From Parapristionchus giblindavisi (Eukaryota > Nematoda > Chromadorea > Rhabditida > Diplogasteridae): DNA of 64,000 nucleotides. The stretch lies in the NCBI GenBank assembly GCA_943737045.1, contig CALSFV010000443.1:25001-89000 (forward strand), in the 5' to 3' direction. The notes under the pieces are model-generated. The model had not been told where the DNA came from. It did no database searches and saw only the letters and a list, made by a program, of their open reading frames with translations. Below, piece after piece: positions 47,449 to 64,000 of the stretch. Both the position numbers and the translations under genes were made by a program. How positions within the stretch are numbered: the stretch's first letter is position 1; every line of letters begins with the position of its first letter.

Positions 47449-48828
47449 TTAGTGCATTCTCATTTCCTCCAACAGATCATCCAGATCTGTCTTCATCTGA
47501 CTCTTCAGAGTTCTGAAATTAAATCAATAAATAAATAATTACAGTTCCAAAAATATTTTGCTTTTTTTTATATTTTGCTTATATTTTGTTTGCCAGATTT
47601 TGCATGCACAAATTGCTAATGAATTTAGATTTTTTTCCAGTTTAACGTTGATTGGGATAACTACTTTTGTGATTCCATGACACATCGTAAAGAGTATGGA
47701 GTACTTTCTAATTCAAAACAGTTTTTTCTTCATAATATTTGCGAGTTTTGTTTCGTTTCGATTCGGCTGAAAATTTGTCCTAATGTTTGTAATTTTCATT
47801 GATTTTTTAGTTATCTCAAAGGTTAAATAACTCTGCACTACTCAATAAACATAAATAAAATTTTTCTGCCGAATCGGATATCTTTCACGTTACTACGGAA
47901 AATTGTTTTGAAATAGAATTTTTGGCTGTGCACTGAATTTCATAAACACGAATCCAAAATACTCTAGCAGAGAAGAAAAACACGTTTGATATGTGTATGT
48001 ACATTTAAATAAAATTGCATTTTATGTGCATGCAAACCTATACTTGTACATCTTTTCTATAGTTAATTTAAATGTAGACTGACTGTGCAGCCTCGTAGTC
48101 GTCCTCGAGATCCGTGTCCCAATCGACCAGACGTCCACGTCCAGCCCTGTCCATCTTCGCCTTCACCGCCTGAATGTTGAGAATCATTCATAATAATTAT
48201 TATAATTATAAAAATAATTTATTCGCGTCATGCGATCATTACTAGGTGTGGATGAAACTAGCAAAGTCATGATTATAGTCATGATTGAATTATTATATTA
48301 TAACAAATGATCTGAAAGAGACTATACCATGGCAATCTTGTCACTTATGTAGACCAAGATTTCCATCTGGAGAACCTGGTCGTCCATGGCTTCTCTCCAC
48401 GTATCAGCGAGACGATCGGAGACGAGTGGAGAGTGGACACTTTTACGGAAGTATTCCTTCACTCGAACCTGACAACAAATATAAATTGGATAAACGAGAT
48501 TAAAAAAACAAACAAGCAATTTAATTCGATTAACTCAAATATATGTAGTTCTTCCACTACTATTCCTATGCCACCCCGTTGTGGCATACATAGTAAATTA
48601 TTTATTCAACCTCTTTGTTGTTTTTGTACTAAAACGTTTATGTTATATTGTTCATTACGTACCCACATAATAAAGTATTATTATTATTAAGGAACTTACA
48701 AATGCTCCTTTGCGAGACGAGATGGATCTTACAGTCGACCAGAAGCGATACTGGACACGCTTTGTCGTCTTCTTCTTCAGTCTTCTCACAGACGTCGCGA
48801 GATTCGTGCGACCGAGGGGACGAACCAT
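47449..48828 (-). CDS. Small basic/acidic protein, four exons, downstream gene of a possible operon
   Basis: An acceptor GTAATCAG (exon starts 48867) is followed by the first ATG at 48828. Exons: 48828-48700 (MVRPLGRTNLATSVRRLKKK..., donor TTT|GTAAGT), 48468-48328 (acceptor TTGTTGTCAG; VRVKEYFRKSVHSPLVSDRL, then ...DKIAM; donor GTATAG), 48169-48084 (acceptor AACATTCAG; AVKAKMDRAGRGRLVDWDTD, then LEDDYEAA; donor CA|GTCAGT) and 47512-47449 (acceptor TTAATTTCAG; TLKSQMKTDLDDLLEEMRMH then TAA). Phases agree, giving about 139 residues. Without the last splice, exon 3 ends at TAA 48068 (about 123 residues). The N-terminus is strongly basic, the middle amphipathic and the end acidic. No signal, membrane segment or known domain was recognised. 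It starts about 240 bp after the upstream gene's stop. The alternative is fusion to that gene through an unusual TTGAG acceptor, which keeps frame. Confidence 0.55.
47513..48067. other. Intron 3 region of the four-exon gene; no other feature
   Basis: AT-rich; contains one copy of the dispersed word at about 48032. Confidence 0.4.
48006..48050. repeat. Dispersed short repeat (ttttatgtgc...cttgtaca)
   Basis: attttatgtgcatgcaaacc then tatacttgtaca. A near copy lies at 54330-54370 (attttatgtgcttgcaaacc, tatacttgtaca). Shorter or inverted copies lie at 52035-52052 and once per 1215-bp unit (tgtacaagtataggttt, about 42477). Confidence 0.7.
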
Positions 48829-48919
48829 TCTGACCGACGTGTGCCTCAACAAAATCCGTTGTTTGGTCTGATTACAGTATGATATCGATCGATAGATATT
48901 CAGTGATTACTGTAGCAGA

Positions 48920-48925
48920 TTTATT
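48920..48925 (-). terminator. Candidate polyadenylation signal AATAAA
   Basis: Minus-strand AATAAA about 185 bases after the stop of the 14-exon gene and about 50 bases before the acceptor of the next gene. The arrangement fits polyadenylation followed by trans-splicing of a downstream operon gene. Confidence 0.4.
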
Positions 48926-49105
48926 GATTAATAAAATATACACAGATTTCTTGAAGAATTGATCTATCTATAAAAATCTGTGCATTTTTGTTTGTCTTTT
49001 TCGAAACTTTTTGGATATAAATGAAGCACAAAGTTTCAAAATTTATGAGATTTGAAAAAATTAAATTTGAAATCAGAAATTACAATTTCATATTTAGAAT
49101 TTAGC

Positions 49106-55221
<6,116 letters not shown>

Positions 55222-55232
55222 TGCGAATCTGA
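55222..55232 (-). promoter_or_regulatory. Candidate trans-splice or 5'-UTR acceptor of the 14-exon gene
   Basis: Minus-strand CTAACAATTCAG ends at 55229, seven bases before the ATG. The CTAAC resembles a branch site. No upstream coding exon was seen. Confidence 0.4.
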
Positions 55233-55284
55233 ATTGTTAGATAATTTGATATGAGCATGCGAATGGAGAACCAATACAAGTTTT

Positions 55285-55960
55285 ATAGAGATGATTACGG
55301 TAAAGATCAAAGATCAAGTATGGAAATTTAACGCATATCAAAGAAATCAAAGATCAACGATTACATGGAAGAACATATTGCCATTGTTAGACAGAATCAG
55401 ATAGAGAGGAATACGGTAAACATCAAAGTTCAACTATCAAATGATAGCGCGTATGATCACTGTTTGAGAAAAGCAAATTGCTGGATTATGATAAAGATCA
55501 AAGATCAACGATGAAATGGTAGAACATATTGCCAGTGATTGACTGAATAAGATAGAGATGATTACGGTAAAGATCAAAGATCAAGTGCGGAAAGTTAGGG
55601 CACATTATCAGAGTTAGACAAAATCAGATATTCTGGATTGTTGTAAAGATCACAAATTAACGATTATTTGTAAGAACATATTGTCATTGTCAGACTGAAG
55701 CAGATAGAGAGGATTACGGAAAAGATCAAAGATCATGTTTGGAATATTAGCGCATATTCTCACTGTTAAACAAAATCAGATAGACTGGATTATGGTAAAG
55801 ATCAAAGATCAACGATGAAATTGTTAAAGATATTGTCAGCGTTAGTGTTTGCGAAAAGCATAATAGCTGGATTACGGTAAAGACCAAAGATCAACGACAA
55901 AATGGTAGAAATTTTGTCAGTGTTAGACTGAATAAGATAGACCAGATTATGGTAAAGATC
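55285..55960. repeat. Diverged copies of the 76-bp satellite
   Basis: About nine loosely spaced units marked by ggattacggtaaagatcaaagatcaa followed by a variable gttagac-aaatcagatag. They are much more diverged than the core array and grade into it. Confidence 0.8.
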
Positions 55961-57690
55961 AAAGATCAACTATTGAACGGCAGCATATATCATCAGAGTT
56001 AGACAAAAGCAGATAGACTGGGCTACTGTAAAGTTCAAAGATCAACTATTGCACGATAGCGCATATTATCAGAGTTAGACAAAAGCAGATAGACTGGGCT
56101 ACTGTAAAGTTCAAAGATCAACTATTGCACGATAGCGCATATTATCAGAGTTAGACAAAAGCAGATAGACTGGGCTACTGTAAAGTTCAAAGATCAACTA
56201 TTGCACGATAGCGCATATTATCAGAGTTAGACAAAAGCAGATAGACTGGGCTACTGCAAAGTTCAAAGATCAACTATTGCACGATAGCGCATACTATCAG
56301 AGTTAGACAAAAGCAGATAGACTGGGCTACTGTAAAGTTCAAAGATCAACTATTGCACGATAGCGCATATTATCAGAGTTAGACAAAAGCAGATAGACTG
56401 GGCTACAGTAAAGTTCAAAGATCAACTATTGCACGATAGCGCATATTATCAGAGTTAGACAAAAGCAGATAGACTAGATTATGGTATAGATCAAAGATCA
56501 ACTATTGCACGATAGCGCATATTATCAGAGTTAGACAAAAGCAGATAGACTGGGCTACTGTAAAGTTCAAAGATCAACTATTGCACGATAGCGCATATTA
56601 TCAGAGTTAGACAAAAGCAGATAGACTGGGCTAATGTAAAGATCAAAGATCAACTATTGCACGATAGCGCATATTATCAGAGTTATACAAAAGCAGATAG
56701 ACTGGGCTACTGTAAAGTTCAAAGATCAACTATTGCACGATAGCGCATATTATCAGAGTTATACAAAAGCAGATAGACTAGATTATGGTATAGATCAAAG
56801 ATCAACTATTGCACGATAGCGCATATTATCAGAGTTAGACAAAAGCAGATAGACTGGGCTACTGTAAAGTTCAAAGATCAACTATTGCACGATAGCGCAT
56901 ATTATGAGAGTTAGACAAAAGCAGATAGACTGGGCTACAGTAAAGTTCAAAGATCAACTATTGCACGAAAGCGCATATTATCAGAGTTAGACAAAAGCAG
57001 ATAGACTGGGCTACTGTAAAGTTCAAAGATCAACTATTGCACGATAGCGCATATTATCAGAGTTAGACAAAAGCAGATAGACTGGGCTACTGTAAAGTTC
57101 AAAGAACAACTATTGCACGATAGCGCATATTATCAGAGTTAGACAAAAGCAGATAGACTGGGCTACTGTAAAGTTCAAAGATCAACTATTGCACGATAGC
57201 GCATATTATCAGAGTTATACAAAAGCAGATAGACAAGATTATGGTAAAGATCAAAGATCAACTATTGCACGATAGCGCATATTATCAGAGTTAGACAAAA
57301 GCAGATAGACTGGGCTACTGTAAAGTTCAAAGATCAACTATTGCACGATAGCGCATATTATCAGAGTTATACAAAAGCAGATAGACAAGATTATGGTAAA
57401 GATCAAAGATCAACTATTACACGATAGCGCATATCATCAGAGTTAGACAAAAGCAGATAGACTGGGCTACTGTAAAGTTCAAAGATCAACTATTGCACGA
57501 TAGCGCATATTATCAGAGTTAGACAAAAGCAGATAGACTGGGCTACTGTAAAGTTCAAAGATCAACTATTGCACGATAGCGCATATTATCAGAGTTAGAC
57601 AAAAGCAGATAGACTGGGCTACTGTAAAGTTCAAAGATCAACTATTGCACGATAGCGCATATTATCATAGTTAGACAAAAGAATATAGAC
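55961..57690. repeat. 76-bp satellite array, block 1
   Basis: Monomer of exactly 76 bp (atcaactattgcacgatagc at 56041, 56117 and onward): gcacgatagcgcatattatc, agagttagacaaaagcagat, agactgggctactgtaaagt, tcaaagatcaactatt. A second class has agattatggtatagatcaaa in place of gggctactgtaaagttcaaa, interspersed irregularly. Confidence 0.96.
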
Positions 57691-59600
57691 TGGACAACAG
57701 TAAAGATCAAAGATCAACGATTACATGGAAGAATATATTGTCATTGTTAGACAGAATCAGATAGAGAGGAATACGGTAAAGATCAAAGATCAACAATGAA
57801 ATGATAGAATATGGAAAGTTAGCGCGCATTTTCAGTGTTAGACAAAATCATATAAACTGGATTACGGTAAAGATCAAAGATCAACGGTGAAATGATGGAA
57901 CGAAAAGTATAGTTAATCCACCGCCAATAATATGCGACATTGAATTATCGATTATAAGTACTCGTAAGGAAAGACGATAGAGAGAAGCGAGATAGTCTGT
58001 CTAATTGAGAGAGTGCAATCGATAAGCAAATGAACCCCGTCTACGACCCCCTTCCTAAGTCCTCCCTCTGACTGTCTGTGCGCTCCTCTATTTCCATGCT
58101 CTCTCGCCACGTGTGCTCTTTTCGCGTTCGATTATCAGACTGCTGTAGCGAATATACTACTATTTTATCGTTGATCTTTGATCTTTACCGTAATCCAATC
58201 CATCTTCTTCAATCTAACACTGATACCATACTTGATCTTTGATCTTTACAGTAATGAAGTGATAGAAGGAAAAGTATAGTTAATACACCGCCAAGAAGAT
58301 GCGGCATTGATTTATCGATTTTTTTTCTGATTTAGTCTAACACTGACAATATGTACTACCATTTCATCGTTGATCTTTGATCTTTACCGTTATCCTGTCT
58401 ATCTGCTTTCATATATGTAGCACTATACATGGGTGGGGTACATGGATCTCGATTCTACAGGGGGCATCCGAATGAAAAATGGTTAATTCTCCTAAACTTC
58501 ATTTGTTACAGGAGGCATTCCAAAAATTTTTCGAAAAGTCCAAATTTTAAAGGGGCACCCCCATATCGGCGCCCATGTATGTCTAGCACTGATGATATGC
58601 AATACCTTAGCGAAAACGATAACAACAATTTCGTGGATTTCATACATTACATTCACCGATTTCGATTTCGACTTTTTTCTTGAACGGAGAAAAATCTTTA
58701 AGAGACGTTATAAATACTATCGCCGGAGTTGTCCGCTTGAGGTGATGTGAAAGACCAAAGACTAAAGATCAAAAGAACGATTTATCAAAGTCTCTCTCAC
58801 AATAAGTACGCACATAAACAATACTCAAACAACCTATCTCTACAAAGATAAGAGTCCCAGACTAAAATTAATACAACGAAAGACACGACATCAGTATACA
58901 ATTATGTAAATGAACGATGGACAATAGTCGATAAAGACGATATTCAATGCAAATTAAATATGTTAATGCCAATCCTAGGCAAAGAAATGCAAATATAATT
59001 ATAAGAATGAGACATAATAACAAAGAACACATATAAAGATCAAAGATCAACATGGATACTGTAGGGCTGGGTATCAAAACCTAACCGGAAGAATAAGAAA
59101 TTGCGAGCAATTTCCCCCTGCCCGTGACTGATAAGATAAATGTATTGTATTATAGCGAATGCACGGGACCATGTAAATCAATGCAAACTAATTATAAATG
59201 GACTACTGTCTCGAACAGGGTTATGCGGCAACTAAGTTACCGGTAGCTGAAATTGCAGAAATTGCCGACTTTTTATTGGAAACATCTACCAATTATGTAA
59301 AATTGTCGAAAATACTTCAAGCAAGTGTATGTTATAAAATTCAATTGCCAGAATTCTCAGCTTGAGCTCTGAAACGCAAGACCAAAGACCAAAGATCAAA
59401 AGAGCAGTTTATTCAGAAGCTCTTTCACACAAAGATACAATATACAAGAACAAGATTAAAGGGAGGGTAACCATGGTCAAATACAGTAGGATAGAATTCC
59501 CTGGAAAAGGGCACCTCTTGTGGTGTACACTCTCACCACGAAGCATATATCTATATATGTTGCATATTTTTTTGCGTACAATATCTTTAAACTGTGGTAT
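57691..59600. other. Unique spacer between satellite blocks with inverted motif copies
   Basis: Holds two direct copies of a segment (gaaaagtatagttaatccac at about 57901, ggaaaagtatagttaataca at about 58269) and several opposite-strand copies of the satellite motif (cgttgatctttgatctttac at about 58168 and 58368). Scattered agatcaaagatcaa copies follow at 59037 and 59393. Short open frames only; no gene is supported. Confidence 0.6.
58427..58582. repeat. Possible foldback element with short inverted ends
   Basis: acatgggtgg at the left and cgcccatgt at the right, enclosing about 150 bp with two related internal words (acagggggcatccgaa and acaggaggcattccaa). The ends are short, so the call is tentative. 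Confidence 0.3.
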
Positions 59601-62600
59601 ACGGTATATCGGTAAAGATCAAAGATCAACGATGATATGGTTAAACATATTGTCAGCGTTAGACTGAAGCAGATAGAGAGGAATACGGTAAAGATCAAAG
59701 ATCAAGTATGGAAAGTTAGCGCATATTATCAGTGTAAGACAAAAGCAGGTAGACTGGGCTACTGAAAAGTTCAAAGATCAACTATTGCACGATAGCGCAT
59801 ATTATCAGAGTTAGACAAAAGCAGATAGACTGGGCTACTGTAAAGTTCAAAGATCAACTATTGCACGATAGCGCATATTATCAGAGTTAGACAAAAGCAG
59901 ATAGACTGGGCTACTGTAAAGTTCAAAGATCAACTATTGCACGATAGCGCATATTATCAGAGTTAGACAAAAGCAGATAGACTGGGCTACTGTAAAGTTC
60001 AAAGATCAACTATTGCACGATAGCGCATATTATCAGAGTTAGACAAAAGCAGATAGACAAGATTATGGTAAAGATCAAAGATCAACTATTGCACGATAGC
60101 GCATATTATCAGAGTTAGACAAAAGCAGATAGACTGGGCTACTGTAAAGTTCAAAGATCAACTATTGCACGATAGCGCATATTATCAGAGTTAGGCAAAA
60201 GCAGATAGACTGGGCTACTGTAAAGTTCAAAGATCAACTATTGCACGATAGCGCATATTATCAGAGTTAGACAAAAGCAGATAGACTGGGCTACTGTAAA
60301 GTTCAAAGATCAACTATTGCACGATAGCGCATATTATCAGAGTTAGACAAAAGCAGATAGACTGGGCTACTGTAAAGTTCAAAGATCAACTATTGCACGA
60401 TAGCGCATACTATCAGAGTTAGACAAAAGCAGATAGACTGGGCTACTGTAAAGTTCAAAGATCAACTATTGCACGAAAGCGCATATTATCAGAGTTAGAC
60501 AAAAACAGATAGACTAGATTATGGTATAGATCAAAGATCAACTATTGCACGATAGCGCATATTATCAGAGTTAGACAAAAGCAGATAGACTGGGCTACTG
60601 TAAAGTTCAAAGATCAACTATTGCACGATAGCGCATATTATCAGAGTTAGACAAAAGCAGATAGACTAGATTATGGTATAGATCAAAGATCAACTATTGC
60701 ACGATAGCGCATATTATCAGAGTTAGACAAAAACAGATAGACTAGATTATGGTATAGATCAAAGATCAACTATTGCACGATAGCGCATATTATCATAGTT
60801 AGACAAAAGAATATAGACTGGGCTACAGTAAAGATCAAAGATCAACTATTGCACGATAGCGCATATTATCAGAGTTAGACAAAAGCAGATAGACTGGGCT
60901 ACTGTAAAGTTCAAAGATCAACTATTGCACGATAGCGCATATTATCAGAGTTAGACAAAAGCAGATAGACTGGGCTACAGTAAAGTTCAAAGATCAACTA
61001 TTGCACGAAAGCGCATATTATCAGAGTTAGACAAAAGCAGATAGACTGGGCTACTGTAAAGTTCAAAGATCAACTATTGCACGAAAGCGCATATTATCAG
61101 AGTTAGACAAAAACAGATAGACTAGATTATGGTATAGATCAAAGATCAACTATTGCACGATAGCGCATATTATCAGAGTTAGACAAAAGCAGATAGACTG
61201 GGCTAATGTAAAGTTCAAAGATCAACTATTGCACGATAGCGCATATTATCAGAGTTAGACAAAAGCAGATAGACTAGATTATGGTATAGATCAAAGATCA
61301 ACTATTGCACGATAGCGCATATTATCAGAGTTATACAAAAGCAGATAGACTGGGCTACTGTAAAGTTCAAAGATCAACTATTGCACGATAGCGCATATTA
61401 TCAGAGTTAGACAAAAGCAGATAGACTGGGCTACTGTAAAGTTCAAAGATCAACTATTGCACGATAGCGCATATTATCAGAGTTAGACAAAAGCAGATAG
61501 ACTAGATTATGGTATAGATCAAAGATCAACTATTGCACGATAGCGCATATTATCAGAGTTAGACAAAAGCAGATAGACTGGGCTACTGTAAAGTTCAAAG
61601 ATCAACTATTGCACGATAGCGCATATTATCAGAGTTAGACAAAAGCAGATAGACTAGATTATGGTATAGATCAAAGATCAACTATTGCACGATAGCGCAT
61701 ATTATCAGAGTTAGACAAAAGCAGATAGACTGGGCTAGATAGACTGGGCTACTGTAAAGTTCAAAGATCAACTATTGCACGATAGCGCATATGCACGATA
61801 GCGCAATGTAAAGTTCAAAGATCAACTATTGCACGATAGCGCATATTATCAGAGTTATACAAAAGCAGATAGACTGGGCTACTGTAAAGTTCAAAGATCA
61901 ACTATTGCACGATAGCGCATATTATCAGAGTTATACAAAAGCAGATAGACTAGATTATGGTATAGATCAAAGATCAACTATTGCACGATAGCGCATATTA
62001 TCAGAGTTAGACAAAAGCAGATAGACTAGATTATGGTATAGATCAAAGATCAACTATTGCACGATAGCGCATATTATCAGAGTTAGACAAAAACAGATAG
62101 ACTAGATTATGGTATAGATCAAAGATCAACTATTGCACGATAGCGCATATTATCAGAGTTAGACAAAAGCAGATAGACTGGGCTACTGTAAAGTTCAAAG
62201 ATCAACTATTGCACGATAGCGCATATTATCAGAGTTAGACAAAAGCAGATAGACTGGGCTACTGTAAAGTTCAAAGATCAACTATTGCACGATAGCGCAT
62301 ATTATCAGAGTTAGACAAAAGCAGATAGACTGGGCTACTGTAAAGTTCAAAGATCAACTATTGCACGATAGCGCATATTATCATAGTTAGACAAAAGAAT
62401 ATAGACTGGGCTACTGTAAAGTTCAAAGATCCACTATTGCACGATAGCGCATATTATCAGAGTTAGACAAAAGCAGATAGACTGGGCTATTGTAAAGTTC
62501 AAAGATCAACTATTGCACGATAGCGCATATTATCAGAGTTAGACAAAAGCAGATAGACTGGGCTACTGTAAAGTTCAAAGATCAACTATTGCACGATAGC

Positions 62601-64000
62601 GCATATTATCAGAGTTAGACAAAAGCAGATAGACTGGGCTACTGTAAAGTTCAAAGATCAACTATTGCACGATAGCGCATATTATCAGAGTTAGACAAAA
62701 GCAGATAGACTGGGCTATTGTAAAGTTCAAAGATCAACTATTGCACGATAGCGCATATTATCAGAGTTAGACAAAAGCAGATAGACTGGGCTACTGTAAA
62801 GTTCAGTTAGACAAAAACAGATAGACTGGGCTACTGTAAAGTTCAAAGATCAACTATTGCACGATAGCGCATATTATCAGAGTTAGACAAAGATCAACTA
62901 TTGCACGATAGCATATTATCAGAGTTAGACAAAAGCAGATAGACTGGGCTACTGTAAAGTTCAAAGATCAACTATTGCACTGCATATTATCAGAGTTAGA
63001 CAAAAGCAGATAGACTGGGCTACTGTAAAGTTCAAAGATCCACTATTGCACGATAGCGCATATTATCAGAGTTAGACAAAAGCAGATAGACTGGGCTACT
63101 GTAAAGTTCAAAGATCAACTATTGCACGATAGCGCATATTATCAGAGTTAGACAAAAACAGATAGACTGGGCTACTGTAAAGTTCAAAGATCAACTATTG
63201 CACGATAGCGCATATTATCAGAGTTAGACAGATAGACTGGGCTAAAAGTTCAGATAGACATATTATCAGAGTTAGACAAAAACAGATAGACTAGATTATG
63301 GTATAGATCAAAGATCAACTATTGCACGATAGCGCATATTATCAGAGTTAGGCAAAAGCAGATAGACTGGGCTACTGTAAAGTTCAAAGATCAACTATTG
63401 CACGATAGCGCATATTATCAGAGTTAGACAAAAGCAGATAGACTGGGCTACTGTAAAGTTCAAAGATCAACTATTGCACGATAGCGCATATTATCAGAGT
63501 TAGACAAAAGCAGATAGACTGGGCTACTGTAAAGTTCAAAGATCAACTATTGCACGATAGCGCATATTATCAGAGTTAGACAAAAGCAGATAGACTAGAT
63601 TATGGTATAGATCAAAGATCAACTATTGCACGATAGCGCATATTATCAGAGTTAGACAAAAACAGATAGACTAGATTATGGTATAGATCAAAGATCAACT
63701 ATTGCACGATAGCGCATATTATCATAGTTAGACAAAAGAATATAGACTGGGCTACAGTAAAGATCAAAGATCAACTATTGCACGATAGCGCATATTATCA
63801 GAGTTAGACAAAAGCAGATAGACTGGGCTACTGTAAAGTTCAAAGATCAACTATTGCACGATAGCGCATATTATCAGAGTTAGACAAAAGCAGATAGACT
63901 GGGCTACAGTAAAGTTCAAAGATCAACTATTGCACGATAGCGCATATTATCAGAGTTAGACAAAAGCAGATAGACTGGGCTACTGTAAAGTTCAAAGATC
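59601..64000. repeat. 76-bp satellite array, block 2 (continues past window)
   Basis: The same monomers as block 1, about 57 copies, entered through two diverged units at 59601-59745. Local rearrangements (61725-61810, 62800-63000, 63220-63265) show partial deletions and fused monomers. The array is open at the right edge. Confidence 0.96.

Overview
This is eukaryotic nuclear DNA, most likely from a nematode. The evidence is many small exons split by short introns (about 50-350 bp) with GTAAG-type donors and TTTCAG/TTACAG-type acceptors, acceptor-like sites just upstream of several start codons (candidate spliced-leader sites), one nuclear tRNA gene without an encoded CCA, and abundant short inverted-repeat elements and satellites. 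The phylum is inference; nothing here fixes the species. All gene models below were built by hand from splice-site and reading-frame agreement, without homology searches.

Layout. 1-8.1 kb: 132-bp tandem repeats, CCTCTC/GAGAGG low complexity, a tRNA-Thr(CGT) on the minus strand, a broken cysteine-rich (PAN/Apple-like) gene fragment and several foldback elements. 8.09-29.2 kb: one uninterrupted satellite array of about 209 copies of a 101-bp monomer, each able to form two strong hairpins and one weak one. 30.1-35.6 kb: a 5.5-kb nested inverted-repeat structure with outer arms of about 460 bp and inner arms of about 960 bp. 35.6-55.2 kb: a gene-bearing stretch in which every supported gene lies on the minus strand. 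From 55.2 kb downward it holds: a 14-exon gene for an acidic, tandem-exon, one-pass membrane protein of about 659 residues with a proline-rich tail; a small 4-exon gene directly downstream, possibly in one operon; a gene whose 3' exons are caught in a 1215-bp tandem duplication (about 4 copies); a small hydrophobic protein gene; a 136-residue protein with a C-terminal membrane segment; a short protein with a signal peptide; and an 88-residue protein with a YEEI motif. 55.3-64 kb: two arrays of a 76-bp satellite that carries the motif AGATCAAAGATCA (or AGTTCAAAGATCA). The same motif recurs in the introns of the 14-exon gene.

A family of roughly 120-bp terminal-inverted-repeat elements flanked by TTAA (piggyBac-like non-autonomous type) is scattered through 31-47 kb, with seven copies. 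No transposase, rRNA gene or CRISPR array is present. None of the protein genes was recognised as a known family with confidence, so most are described by composition, topology and exon phase only.
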